A stretch of DNA of 64,000 nt, from contig ABCO01000002.1 in assembly GCA_000170815.1 (NCBI GenBank), positions 186,001-250,000 of the forward strand, read 5' to 3'. The notes beneath the pieces are model-generated. The model saw only the letters and a program-made list of their open reading frames with translations. It had not been told where the DNA came from and did no database searches. This DNA comes from an unidentified eubacterium SCB49. Its GTDB lineage: Bacteria > Bacteroidota > Bacteroidia > Flavobacteriales > Flavobacteriaceae. Of this stretch, positions 19,736-27,930 are shown piece after piece; positions within the stretch are counted from its first letter, which is position 1; each line of letters starts with the position of its first letter. The position numbers and the translations under genes are program-made.

Positions 19736-20194
19736 TTAATCTTGGATTGTAATTTTTGAAGTCATTGTAATCTTAGAATTTATTGAGTTTGAAATCAAAC
19801 ATGCTTTTTCAGATTTTTCTAAAATACGTTCTGTACGCTCTCTTTTAGAAGCATCTGTAATAACAACTTCTGGAAATAACAATACTTCACTAATGACAAA
19901 TTTACCATCAACTTTTTCTAATATCCCTTTAGACTCACACTTAAAAGACACGTATTCTAATTTTGAATATTCTGCAATTGCTAAAAAAGTTGTCATTAAA
20001 CAACTACTCACCGCTGCAGTAAATAAATGCTCTGGTGACCAAATATTTGGCATCCCCCCTGGAAACTCTGGTGGAGTGGCTACCTCTAAGCAATTGCTTT
20101 GGTTTGTTTCTTTATTTTCTAATTCTGGAGAACACATAATCCCTTTTCTATCTTGTGTCCAGTTTACGTTTACATTATAAGTATGTTGTTCCAT
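19736..20194 (-). CDS. OsmC/Ohr-family thiol peroxidase-like protein
   Basis: A 152-residue OsmC-like protein. The two conserved cysteines are present in AAVSSCLMTTFLAIAEY (about C66) and SEKACLISNSI (about C132), so thiol-dependent peroxide or persulfide reduction is possible. The PPEFPGGMPNIWSPEHLFTAA segment is the usual active-site approach. It lies upstream of and co-directional with the SQR-like gene, but the SQR gene has its own operator in the 67-bp gap. No convincing Crp/Fnr-like site was found upstream of this gene. Confidence 0.88.
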   Translation of the reverse strand: MEQHTYNVNVNWTQDRKGIMCSPELENKETNQSNCLEVATPPEFPGGMPNIWSPEHLFTAAVSSCLMTTFLAIAEYSKLEYVSFKCESKGILEKVDGKFVISEVLLFPEVVITDASKRERTERILEKSEKACLISNSINSKITMTSKITIQD

Positions 20195-20398
20195 TTTGTT
20201 AAATTATTTATTGAATATTAAATTAGTTTTAATCTATATTAAGAAAAATGATTGTTATCAGTTGACACCCCGTTAATAAGTAAAGTAATGAAATAAGAAC
20301 GCTATTTTATTGCTGAAATATTATTTTAAAAAATAATATTGGTCATATTTTACCTTATAGCAACTAATTATTTTTACTGAAAATTTAAAGACTCAAAC

Positions 20399-20512
20399 AT
20401 GACAGACAATTCTAACACCACACTGTATATTGTTGCCGGTATTATTGTACTTCACTTTGTAGTGGGGTTTGCATATTTAGTATACAAAATGACTAAGAAA
20501 AAGGATGAATAG
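20399..20512 (+). CDS. Small 37-residue membrane protein
   Basis: ATG at 20399 to TAG at 20510-20512 encodes MTDNSNTTLYIVAGIIVLHF, then VVGFAYLVYKMTKKKDE. It has one strongly hydrophobic helix (about 9-28) followed by a Lys-rich tail, which suggests an N-out/C-in single-span protein. It lies beside the cytochrome bd cluster but on the opposite strand. It may be a respiratory-complex accessory peptide, but that is a guess from size and location. It is below the length usually annotated. Confidence 0.6.
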   Translation: MTDNSNTTLYIVAGIIVLHFVVGFAYLVYKMTKKKDE

Positions 20513-20569
20513 TCTCTTACTTAAAGCTTAAAATATTGAAGGATTACTTCGGAAATATCAACTACTTTT

Positions 20570-20866
20570 CTATTTGTTCATTTTTGTTTTTATAGTCTTA
20601 AAGGCTATAATTCCTATGATACCACCAAGAAGTGACACCAATATATTTACTGTAAATAGTGTCCAATTTACAGTTCCAGATTGCATGATTGACAAGGGAT
20701 CAAAACCCAATCTCCCTAAACTTTTTATAAAAAAGATACTCCCAAACACTCCCGAAATTGTATTTCCTATAATACCAAAAGTGTATTTTTTGTACACAAA
20801 ACCAAGTAAGTTTGCTCCAATTATTCCCGCAAGAATACTTAATAATGAGATTAACGTTTCAGTCAT
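20570..20866 (-). CDS. Small integral membrane protein, 98 residues
   Basis: Three hydrophobic segments (about 5-24, 28-50, 65-90) with Gly-rich packing motifs (LAGIIGANLLGF, GIIGNTISGVFGS, LLGGIIGIIAF). The pattern resembles small transglycosylase-associated/GlsB-like membrane proteins, but the match is weak. It begins 15 bp after cydB and ends beside the 37-residue gene on the other strand, so it is probably the last gene of the cydAB operon. Confidence 0.7.
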   Translation of the reverse strand: MTETLISLLSILAGIIGANLLGFVYKKYTFGIIGNTISGVFGSIFFIKSLGRLGFDPLSIMQSGTVNWTLFTVNILVSLLGGIIGIIAFKTIKTKMNK

Positions 20867-20881
20867 AATAACATAAATGCT

Positions 20882-21955
20882 TTAATGTCCATAATCCATT
20901 TCATCTACCTTACCAGTCGTTAATCTTTTTTGAACTATCATATAAATAATAACAAGAATAATCCCTACAACTCCCCAATTCATTGCTACAGACAGACCAT
21001 ATTCTGATGCGGCAGTATTGTAAATAGTTAAAGAAGGATTCGTATCATTTACAGAAGGTAAAATTACCGGAAACATGGACGCAAGTGAAGATGTGATCCC
21101 ACCTAAAATGAGCATGGTTGACAAGGCAAAAGCGTGTACATCTTTCTTTATTTTTTTAATAAAAAACAACCCAACTAATCCCGTGAGATAAATGATAGGA
21201 AACACCATTAAATAAGGCTTATCTATAAAATTATTTAAAGAATTAGGATTTACCAATTGCCAGACAATTAAAGAAAACACAGTAAGCGCGGCAAGGGCTA
21301 TATTTAATTTAAAAATAACTCCTTTTAGTTTTTTGTTTATAGAAGAATTGGTTTTTAAAATCACCCAGTTTGCACCATGAATAGCAAGTGTTACCACAGC
21401 GATAAAACCAATTATTAATGTAAACCAATCTATCACACCAGGATGATCACTTAAAGGACTAAAACTGCTATCCCATAACGGTAAGAAAAAGTAGTGCGCT
21501 TCTTGTGTAGAAACACCCGTATCTACAATACCTAAATTGACACCTCTAACAATGTTACCCAGTGCAATACCAAAGAAAAGCGCTAATAAAAGACTAGAGA
21601 CTCCAAAAGATTTATCCCAAATATCTTTCCACATTTGATAATTAAATTGCGCTCTAAACTCTAAGCCTATAGCCCTAAATATAATGAGCCACAAGACAAT
21701 AATTAAGGGTAAATAAAAACCACTAAACACAGAGGCATAAAACGAAGGAAACGCCATAAAAAGCATACCACCCGCAGCTACAAGCCACACCTCGTTTGAA
21801 TCCCAAAACAAGCCGGCAGATTTTGCAATGACTTCTTTGTCTTTTTCTTTTTTTGCATAAAACAAGTGAATGATTCCTGCTCCAAAGTCATAGCCATCTA
21901 AAACGAAAAACATAGCTAAAACAATACCTATAATTATGTACCAAACTAATTCCAT
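20882..21955 (-). CDS. cydB: Cytochrome bd ubiquinol oxidase subunit II
   Basis: Structural subunit of the high-affinity, copper-free quinol oxidase of the inner membrane. The 357-residue protein starts with the conserved WYIIIGIVLAMFFVLDGYDFGAGIIHL helix and contains LFWDSNEVWLVAAGG and the FRAIGLEFR segment, all typical of CydB. It lies 3 bp after cydA. No cydX-sized gene was found directly behind it, although a 98-residue membrane protein follows. Confidence 0.97.
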   Translation of the reverse strand: MELVWYIIIGIVLAMFFVLDGYDFGAGIIHLFYAKKEKDKEVIAKSAGLFWDSNEVWLVAAGGMLFMAFPSFYASVFSGFYLPLIIVLWLIIFRAIGLEFRAQFNYQMWKDIWDKSFGVSSLLLALFFGIALGNIVRGVNLGIVDTGVSTQEAHYFFLPLWDSSFSPLSDHPGVIDWFTLIIGFIAVVTLAIHGANWVILKTNSSINKKLKGVIFKLNIALAALTVFSLIVWQLVNPNSLNNFIDKPYLMVFPIIYLTGLVGLFFIKKIKKDVHAFALSTMLILGGITSSLASMFPVILPSVNDTNPSLTIYNTAASEYGLSVAMNWGVVGIILVIIYMIVQKRLTTGKVDEMDYGH

Positions 21956-21958
21956 GAT

Positions 21959-23290
21959 TTAATGTTTTTGAGGTGTAGGACCTTGATGAATTGTTTTACC
22001 TACTAAGACTAAAAACAATAATCCTAATAGCATATATAAAGCAACAAAGCCCAATAAAGTAAATAATGTATTTCCAGATGAAACCGTGGGAGAGACACCC
22101 TCACTAGTTTTTAATAAACCGTAGACTAAATATGGCTGTCTCCCTAGTTCTGCAGTGTACCAACCAGTGAGATTTGCTATGTATGGGAAAGGAACCAAAA
22201 ACATAATGAACCAAAGTAAAGGTTTCATTTTATGTAAATTTTTACGCCACAAAAAGAATACTGCAAGCGCCATAACACCAATAAAAACAGTACCTAAACC
22301 TACCATAATATGATAAGAATAATACAGTGCTGGAATATTGTCTGGTAATTCTTCTTCTTTAAACTGATCCATCCCTGGGACTTGTTTATCCCATTCTTGA
22401 TAGGTTAAAAAGCTTAGTATGTTAGGAACTGCAATTTTATTATCTAGTTTTTTATCTACCATATTAGGTTGCCCTATAAGTACAATTTCTGCTCCGGCTT
22501 CTTCTGTTTCAAAAATACCCTCCATAGCAGCAAAGGCAGCCGGCTGGTATTTTGCAACATTTTTAGCATTCCAATCTCCCGTAGGGAAAGCCACTAAGAG
22601 ACTAGATATTAATCCAAAAATAACTCCTGTCTTTAAAAACAAATGCCCGTACTCTATTTGTTTATTTCTCAACACATAAAAGGCACCTATACTGGCGACC
22701 ACAAATGAAGAAGTAACTACAGAAGCCATCTGGTTATGTAAAAAAGCTGGTATTAACCAAGGGTTTGTAAAAAGCTCTGAAAAATTTGCTAAAACAAAGG
22801 TTCCGTTTTCTAAAATCTCGTGACCTACTGGATGCTGCATCCAAGCGTTAGTTGCTAATATAAACCAACCGCTAGCCCAAGAACCTAAAAAGACTAAAAA
22901 TCCAGTTAAAAAGTGAAGCTTCTGCCCCATTAATTTTTCACCAAAAATAAAGAGTGCCAAAAAGGAAGATTCTAGAAAGAAGGAAAACATCCCTTCCATA
23001 GCGAGGGTTTGCCCTATAATACCACCTGTTAGTTCTGAGAATTTTGCCCAGTTGGTTCCAAACTGAAACTCCATTGGGATTCCTGTTACTACTCCCATTG
23101 TAAAGTTGATAGCAAATATTTTCATTAAGAATTTTGCCGCATTGTTATACTTTTCAACGTTGCTTCTTAAATACCGCCATTTATAGTAGACCACCAATAA
23201 AGAGAGGCCCATCGTTAACTGCGGAAATATATAATGAAATGTGATAGTAAATGCAAATTGCAGTCTATCATAAAAGAGCATATCTTCCAT
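21959..23290 (-). CDS. cydA: Cytochrome bd ubiquinol oxidase subunit I
   Basis: Haem-bearing subunit of cytochrome bd oxidase, which reduces oxygen to water at low oxygen and is resistant to sulfide and NO. The 443-residue protein has the haem ligand H19 (TITFHYIFPQLT), the ETTEG-like EFQFGTNWAKFSELTGGIIGQ region, the second haem His in AFLHNQMAS and the conserved GRQPYLVYG. It is shorter than E. coli CydA because of the short Q-loop. The promoter carries a near-perfect Crp/Fnr-like site 73 bp upstream. Confidence 0.97.
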   Translation of the reverse strand: MEDMLFYDRLQFAFTITFHYIFPQLTMGLSLLVVYYKWRYLRSNVEKYNNAAKFLMKIFAINFTMGVVTGIPMEFQFGTNWAKFSELTGGIIGQTLAMEGMFSFFLESSFLALFIFGEKLMGQKLHFLTGFLVFLGSWASGWFILATNAWMQHPVGHEILENGTFVLANFSELFTNPWLIPAFLHNQMASVVTSSFVVASIGAFYVLRNKQIEYGHLFLKTGVIFGLISSLLVAFPTGDWNAKNVAKYQPAAFAAMEGIFETEEAGAEIVLIGQPNMVDKKLDNKIAVPNILSFLTYQEWDKQVPGMDQFKEEELPDNIPALYYSYHIMVGLGTVFIGVMALAVFFLWRKNLHKMKPLLWFIMFLVPFPYIANLTGWYTAELGRQPYLVYGLLKTSEGVSPTVSSGNTLFTLLGFVALYMLLGLLFLVLVGKTIHQGPTPQKH

Positions 23291-23325
23291 ACTAAATAAC
23301 TTTTTAAGTTTATAAAACAGTATTA

Positions 23326-23372
23326 CAAAGATAATAGATGAATCTTTGACAGCTATGTAACAAGAGTTGCAT
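23326..23372 (-). promoter_or_regulatory. Crp/Fnr-like operator and promoter of cydAB
   Basis: Dyad ATGTAAC-AAGA-GTTGCAT at 23355-23372 (core 23357-23370, one mismatch). On the minus strand TATCTTTG (23333-23326), a perfect TAnnTTTG box, follows after 23 nt, one more than at the other sites. Predicted start near 23320 and a leader of about 30 nt. Confidence 0.75.
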
Positions 23373-23443
23373 TAACTACTATTTTATAGTTTAAATAGTA
23401 TGTGTTGGTTTTAAAATGTAACATACACCTATAAATCTATCTC

Positions 23444-23490
23444 AAGGTGACATTTGTTACCTTTTAGGTAAAAAAAGCAGCTTAATTTTG
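23444..23490 (+). promoter_or_regulatory. Crp/Fnr-like operator and promoter of the copper-receptor operon
   Basis: Dyad AAGGTGAC-ATTT-GTTACCTT at 23444-23463 (core 23447-23460, one mismatch) precedes TAATTTTG (23483-23490) by exactly 22 nt. If the dyad centre is at -41.5, transcription starts at 23495, the first base of the GTG start codon, implying a leaderless mRNA. It is back to back with the cydA operator. Confidence 0.75.
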
Positions 23491-23494
23491 TGGT

Positions 23495-23863
23495 GTGAAA
23501 TTTATAATCACTACCATATTATCTATATTATTATTAAGCAATAGCCTTAGACCTACTTTTGTGTATAGTTGGTATGTTTTAGATATAAATAGTTTTGTTG
23601 AGCAACTATGTGAAAACAAAGACAAGCCAGAACTAAAGTGCAATGGTAAATGTTACTTAAGCAAAATGAGCCCAGAGTCTTCGACAAAAGAAGGTAAACC
23701 AATACCTGCTCTAGAATGGGAGCAACTTGTTTATTATCCTGTAGCTATTTCAGAAGAAAAACTTCTCGTAATTACAACTAAAAAAACACTGTGCTCTTGG
23801 TGTGCATCACAGTATAAGCCTACGTTTTTCCCTTCTATTTTTCACCCTCCAAGATATTCTTAA
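23495..23863 (+). CDS. Small cysteine-rich exported protein linked to copper receptor
   Basis: A 122-residue protein with a GTG start and an N-terminal signal or anchor (MKFIITTILSILLLSNSL). It contains KPELKCNGKCYL (about C48 and C52) and KKTLCSWCASQY (CxxC, about 98-101). Similar CNGKCYL proteins occur beside TonB-dependent receptors in Bacteroidetes, and a role in periplasmic metal handling is likely but unproven. It is 82 bp upstream of the OprC-like receptor. No ATG precedes the receptor-proximal part of the frame, so GTG 23495 is the only good start. Confidence 0.75.
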   Translation: MKFIITTILSILLLSNSLRPTFVYSWYVLDINSFVEQLCENKDKPELKCNGKCYLSKMSPESSTKEGKPIPALEWEQLVYYPVAISEEKLLVITTKKTLCSWCASQYKPTFFPSIFHPPRYS

Positions 23864-23945
23864 TTCTTACTGAAAATTAAATTGAGGCACTACTATTTAA
23901 GCAGGTGCTTCACATTAGTATATAATAGAATTAGAATTTTAGATT

Positions 23946-26051
23946 ATGAAAATTAAACATCTAGTGCTTCTAAGCACACTTATACCGATGTCTCTGTTTG
24001 CGCAAGAGACTCCAGAAAAAGCGCAAGATACTATCAAAAAAGTGACGCACTTAAATACTGTGATTGTTACTGGACAGGTAAAAACTGACCCAGTACTGAC
24101 CACTGTAAAAACAGAACTGACAAAAAAAGTAGTACAACCAAAAAATGTAGCAGATTTATTTAGCGACTTTAATGGATTCTCTTTAATAAAGAGAGGTAAC
24201 TACGCAATAGACCCTTCTTTTAGAGCGTCACAATATGAACAATTAAATATTCAGTTTGATGGCGGTACAAAAGCAATGCACGCTTGTCCTAACCGTATGG
24301 ACCCAATTACTACTCACGTGGTACCTGAAGATATAGAACGTATTGAGGTTATTAAAGGTCCTTATACTGTTAGACACGGAGCTACTTTTGGCGGAATTAT
24401 AAACCTAGTTACTCAAAAGCCACAACAATTAGACGAAGGGCTTCACGGAACAGTGAGTAGTGGTTATGAAACTAACGGAAACTCTCTTGTGAGTTCGCTT
24501 AAGCTTCACCAAATAACAGACAAGTATGATATCACAGCAAATGCTGGATATCGTGATTTTGGAAATTATAAAGATGGTGATGGGACAGAAATCCCTTCAG
24601 CTTTTAGAAGTTTAGATTATGGGTTGCGCTTAGGGTATAATATTACCGACAACCAAAGAGTACAGGCGCATTGGCGTCAATCATTTGGTCGTGATGTTTT
24701 ACACGCAGGATTACCTATGGATACTGATGAGGATAATAGTTCTATTTTATCTTTAGATTATAAACTAACAAATTTAAGTGGTTTAATTAGTGAGGTAAAT
24801 GCAAAAGCGTATTACTCCTTTGTAGATCATATTATGTCTAATACAAGAAGAGCTACTGCAATGACAACAGATGCCTTGTCAAGCATTGACGCATCTACAA
24901 CAGGTGGTAAGATAGAATTAAAAACGAAACCAAGCGAAAAATGGATATTGTATGGAGGTCTAGACGCTATACTAATTGCTAGAGATGGAGGCAGAACAAG
25001 AACTGTAAAAACAAATATGACGGGAGAGGTACTAGCAGAACCTATCGTATATCAAGATAAAATTTGGCAAGATTCTTTTGTAAATGATTTTGGGCTTTTT
25101 GCTGAAAACAAATATGCTCTAAATGATAAAACAATGCTAACAGCAGGTATTCGTTATGACTTAGTTGTTTCTGATATTCAAGACCCAGAAGCAGATTTTC
25201 AAGAATTATATGCTAATCTTGACCAGCGTGAAGAACATAATATTTCGGCTACAGTATCAATGAAACATAAAATCTCAGAAAACAAAACTATTGAGTTTGC
25301 CTATGGCCGCGGTGTTCGTTCTGCAAATATGATAGAACGTTATATTAACCATTTTTCTGTAGGGCAAGATCCTTATGAATATGTAGGGAATCCATTTTTA
25401 GACGCAGAAGTTAATAATCAATTTGAAATAGGCTTTAAAGGTTTTAAACGTTTTGACAGTACTATTGACGCTTTACACTATAGTGTTTCTAGTTATTATT
25501 CTATTTATGAAAATTATATCGTTGCTGTAATAGACCCAACTTTAGACAGAAAATTTATGCCAACCGCTACACCGCAAGAGGTAAAAAGATTTATCAATAT
25601 TGATAAGGCATATAAAACAGGTTTTGAAGCAGAAGCAAGTATAGATTTTGCAACATATTTTAATTTTAATACCGCCTTGTCTTATGTGTATACTAAAAAT
25701 ACGGATCTAGATGAATCATTACCTTTAACACCTCCATTAGTTACTCGTTTAGGGTTAGAGTTTGAAAAGCAATTTTACTGGGCATCTTTAGATTATACGA
25801 TTACCTCTAAGCAAGATGAAATTGCGCTTAGTTTTGGAGAGCAGGAGACTGCTGGTTATGAAACGTTGGATTTAAGATTAGGAGCTAAACCTTTTAAGGA
25901 TTTAAGTATTGGTATCGCTGTTTTAAATTTATTTGATGAAACATACAATAATCATTTAAATTTCTCATTTAAGAATCAAGCAGATTTTGAAAGTGTTCCA
26001 ATAAATGACCCTGGAAGAAATTTATCATTATTTGTACAATATGGATTTTAA
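23946..26051 (+). CDS. TonB-dependent outer-membrane receptor, OprC/NosA-like (copper)
   Basis: A 701-residue receptor with signal peptide (ending about SLFAQ), plug domain and a beta-barrel ending in aromatic FVQYGF. In the plug, ALKAMHACPNRMDP-type sequence gives C114 and M118 (CxxxM), and the barrel has H295 and M297 in FVDHIMSN (HxM). CxxxM plus HxM is the copper-binding set known from Pseudomonas OprC. I therefore call it a copper receptor rather than a siderophore receptor. It is in an operon with the cysteine-rich protein upstream and a phosphatase-like gene 1 bp downstream. Confidence 0.88.
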   Translation: MKIKHLVLLSTLIPMSLFAQETPEKAQDTIKKVTHLNTVIVTGQVKTDPVLTTVKTELTKKVVQPKNVADLFSDFNGFSLIKRGNYAIDPSFRASQYEQLNIQFDGGTKAMHACPNRMDPITTHVVPEDIERIEVIKGPYTVRHGATFGGIINLVTQKPQQLDEGLHGTVSSGYETNGNSLVSSLKLHQITDKYDITANAGYRDFGNYKDGDGTEIPSAFRSLDYGLRLGYNITDNQRVQAHWRQSFGRDVLHAGLPMDTDEDNSSILSLDYKLTNLSGLISEVNAKAYYSFVDHIMSNTRRATAMTTDALSSIDASTTGGKIELKTKPSEKWILYGGLDAILIARDGGRTRTVKTNMTGEVLAEPIVYQDKIWQDSFVNDFGLFAENKYALNDKTMLTAGIRYDLVVSDIQDPEADFQELYANLDQREEHNISATVSMKHKISENKTIEFAYGRGVRSANMIERYINHFSVGQDPYEYVGNPFLDAEVNNQFEIGFKGFKRFDSTIDALHYSVSSYYSIYENYIVAVIDPTLDRKFMPTATPQEVKRFINIDKAYKTGFEAEASIDFATYFNFNTALSYVYTKNTDLDESLPLTPPLVTRLGLEFEKQFYWASLDYTITSKQDEIALSFGEQETAGYETLDLRLGAKPFKDLSIGIAVLNLFDETYNNHLNFSFKNQADFESVPINDPGRNLSLFVQYGF

Positions 26052-26052
26052 A

Positions 26053-26601
26053 ATGAATAAAACGCACTACATATTTATATTAGCTTTATTATCATTTGGG
26101 TTTAGTTTTGCCCAAGATATGAATTCTAAAAAATTTGAATCAAGAGATTTTAACAACTTATTTCAAATTAACGATTCGCTTTATCGTTCTGATCAACCTA
26201 GTAAAAAGGCTTTTAAAGAGCTAGAAGATTATGGATTTAAAACAATCATAAATTTTAGGCGATTTAGAGACGATAAAAGAAAAGCTAGAGACACAAACTT
26301 AAAGTTGGTCCATTTACCAATGCAAACTGCTAAGGTCACAGAAACTGACATTATAGAAGCTTTAAAGGCTTTAAAGGATGCAAAAAAACCTGTATTGATT
26401 CATTGTTGGCACGGTTCGGACAGAACAGGTGTCGTTATTGCCTCTTATAGAATTGTATTTGAAAATTGGACTAAAGAAGCTGCTATTTCCGAATTTAGAA
26501 TTAGCGATTTTGGTTATCATGAAAATTGGTATCCAAACCTTATAAATATCTTAGAAAACCTAAATGTAGAAGCTATAAAGAAGGAATTAAAACTAGAATA
26601 A
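26053..26601 (+). CDS. Exported dual-specificity/tyrosine phosphatase-like protein
   Basis: A 182-residue protein from ATG 26053, with a signal peptide (MNKTHYIFILALLSFGFSFA). An upstream in-frame ATG would overlap the receptor gene, so 26053 is preferred. The catalytic loop HCWHGSDRTG is an intact CX5R motif (about 119-128), and the general-acid region precedes it (MQTAKVTETD). Similar exported DSP-like proteins occur in many bacteria; the substrate is unknown and could be a phospholipid, phosphoprotein or inositol phosphate. It starts 1 bp after the copper receptor stop, so it is probably co-expressed. Confidence 0.82.
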   Translation: MNKTHYIFILALLSFGFSFAQDMNSKKFESRDFNNLFQINDSLYRSDQPSKKAFKELEDYGFKTIINFRRFRDDKRKARDTNLKLVHLPMQTAKVTETDIIEALKALKDAKKPVLIHCWHGSDRTGVVIASYRIVFENWTKEAAISEFRISDFGYHENWYPNLINILENLNVEAIKKELKLE

Positions 26602-26630
26602 GTTTACCTTTTAATTATGACAATTAAGTA

Positions 26631-26664
26631 AAAGCCCTTTTAAGAAACATCTTAAAAGGGCTTT
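26631..26664. terminator. Bidirectional terminator between convergent genes
   Basis: A 14-bp perfect stem (AAAGCCCTTTTAAG at 26631-26644 with CTTAAAAGGGCTTT at 26651-26664) separates the phosphatase gene (plus) from the methyltransferase gene (minus). Confidence 0.92.
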
Positions 26665-26667
26665 GTT

Positions 26668-27288
26668 TTATTTTTTAATTGCAATAAACCGTATGATTTC
26701 TGCTTCGCCTTTATGATGGCTCCCTTCTGAAAGCTCAATGGTTTCTTCTCTTAAGAGTGTAAATTCTAAAGGTGAAAACTCCTCTTTTATTTCTTTAATA
26801 GAAAATAGCATTGCTTCATTTTTAGGCCCTCCAGATGCTTTACCTAATTGCGCTTTTGCAAAAGCTTCAAAAATGACAATCCCACCCGGTTTTAAGAATT
26901 GTAACAACCGTTGGTTTGCTTCTTTACGTATTTCTGCAGGAAAGTGTGCATAGCTTAAGCCAATAACATCAAATTTTTCGTGAGTTTCAAATTCTAGTAC
27001 ACCAGAAAGCTGGTAATCTATAGAAACTTCTTTTTCTTTTGATAAGCGTAGCGCCTTTTGCCTGCCTTTTTCACTAATGTCAAAAGCGGTAACCTTCCAA
27101 CCTTTTACCGCAGCATATACTGCGTTACGTCCTTCGCCTTCGGCTGGCAAAAGAACATTTCCTGAGGCTAATGTATCAAGCTGTTCTTTAAAGAATATAT
27201 TGGGTTCAGTTCCATACCTAAATACATCTGTACGATACATTTCATTCCAAAAATTTACTGGGTCCTCTTTCATACGTCTATTTTGCAT
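26668..27288 (-). CDS. Class I SAM-dependent methyltransferase (TehB/TPMT-like)
   Basis: A 206-residue cytosolic methyltransferase. Motif I is LLPAEGEGRNAVYAAVKGWKVTAFDIS, and the motif III region LLQFLKPGGIVIFEAF is intact. The PAEGEGRNA form and the N-terminal FWNEMYRTDVFRYGTEPN are typical of a TehB/thiopurine-methyltransferase-like group that methylates oxyanions or small thiols. An alternative start is M6. The 161 bp upstream hold no clear gene. Confidence 0.88.
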   Translation of the reverse strand: MQNRRMKEDPVNFWNEMYRTDVFRYGTEPNIFFKEQLDTLASGNVLLPAEGEGRNAVYAAVKGWKVTAFDISEKGRQKALRLSKEKEVSIDYQLSGVLEFETHEKFDVIGLSYAHFPAEIRKEANQRLLQFLKPGGIVIFEAFAKAQLGKASGGPKNEAMLFSIKEIKEEFSPLEFTLLREETIELSEGSHHKGEAEIIRFIAIKK

Positions 27289-27449
27289 TAATAATAATTA
27301 GATAGGGTAATAAATTTAGATTGATGTCAACTTGAGTATAGTCCACTGACTGAAATTATTTTTAAAAAATTTCTAAATTAATTTTATGTTTTACAGACGT
27401 AACCTACTAGAAGATATTTTCTGTATCATAATTTAAACACCTCATTTTC

Positions 27450-27923
27450 TTAGTTTTGATACGCAGAAAGCATCCATACTAACTTCTCTTGTTGTACTAT
27501 ATAATCACTCATTAATGCCGCTGTTCCTTCATCATTTGCATCTCCAGCAATGGCTAAAATTGCTCTTTCTTTTGATAATAATATCGTCAATGCTTCAAGT
27601 ACACTCGTAATAGCCTCTTCGCCATCTGTAACGTTCTCTTTTGCTTTAATTTCACTTACTTCTATATATTTAGAAAACGTATGCACTGGTATCACACTAA
27701 GCGTAAGCACACGTTCTGCAATTTCATCTACTTTAATTAGTGCATCATTGTAAAGCTCTTCAAATTTAACGTGTAATTCAAAGAATTTTCTTCCTTTAAT
27801 ATTCCAGTGAAATCCTCTAAGATTCATATAGAACATTTGATAGTTAGAAAGTAAATCGTTTAATTCTTTTGCGGTAGTTTGAGATGCGTTTACATCTAAA
27901 CCAATATTATTCATATTTGCCAT
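27450..27923 (-). CDS. dps: Dps-family DNA-protection ferritin
   Basis: A 157-residue Dps-type miniferritin that stores iron and quenches peroxide. Ferroxidase-site residues are seen in GFHWNIKGRKFFELH and FEELYNDALIKVDEIAER. The start is placed at MANMNNIGLDV (27923). The longer frame from 27956 would overlap the preceding gene, which ends at 27931. It is 8 bp downstream of the MBL-rhodanese gene and probably co-transcribed with it. Confidence 0.93.
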   Translation of the reverse strand: MANMNNIGLDVNASQTTAKELNDLLSNYQMFYMNLRGFHWNIKGRKFFELHVKFEELYNDALIKVDEIAERVLTLSVIPVHTFSKYIEVSEIKAKENVTDGEEAITSVLEALTILLSKERAILAIAGDANDEGTAALMSDYIVQQEKLVWMLSAYQN

Positions 27924-27930
27924 AATAGTT

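Noticed and set aside
20251..20267. TTGTTATCAGTTGACAC upstream of the OsmC gene as a Crp/Fnr-like site
   Set aside because: The dyad is poor, it does not fit GTAAC-N4-GTTAC, and no -7 box occurs at 22 nt.
20574..20876. A 100-codon frame on the plus strand opposite the small membrane protein
   Set aside because: It mirrors the hydrophobic minus-strand gene and conflicts with the cydAB operon direction; the minus-strand frame has better membrane-protein features.
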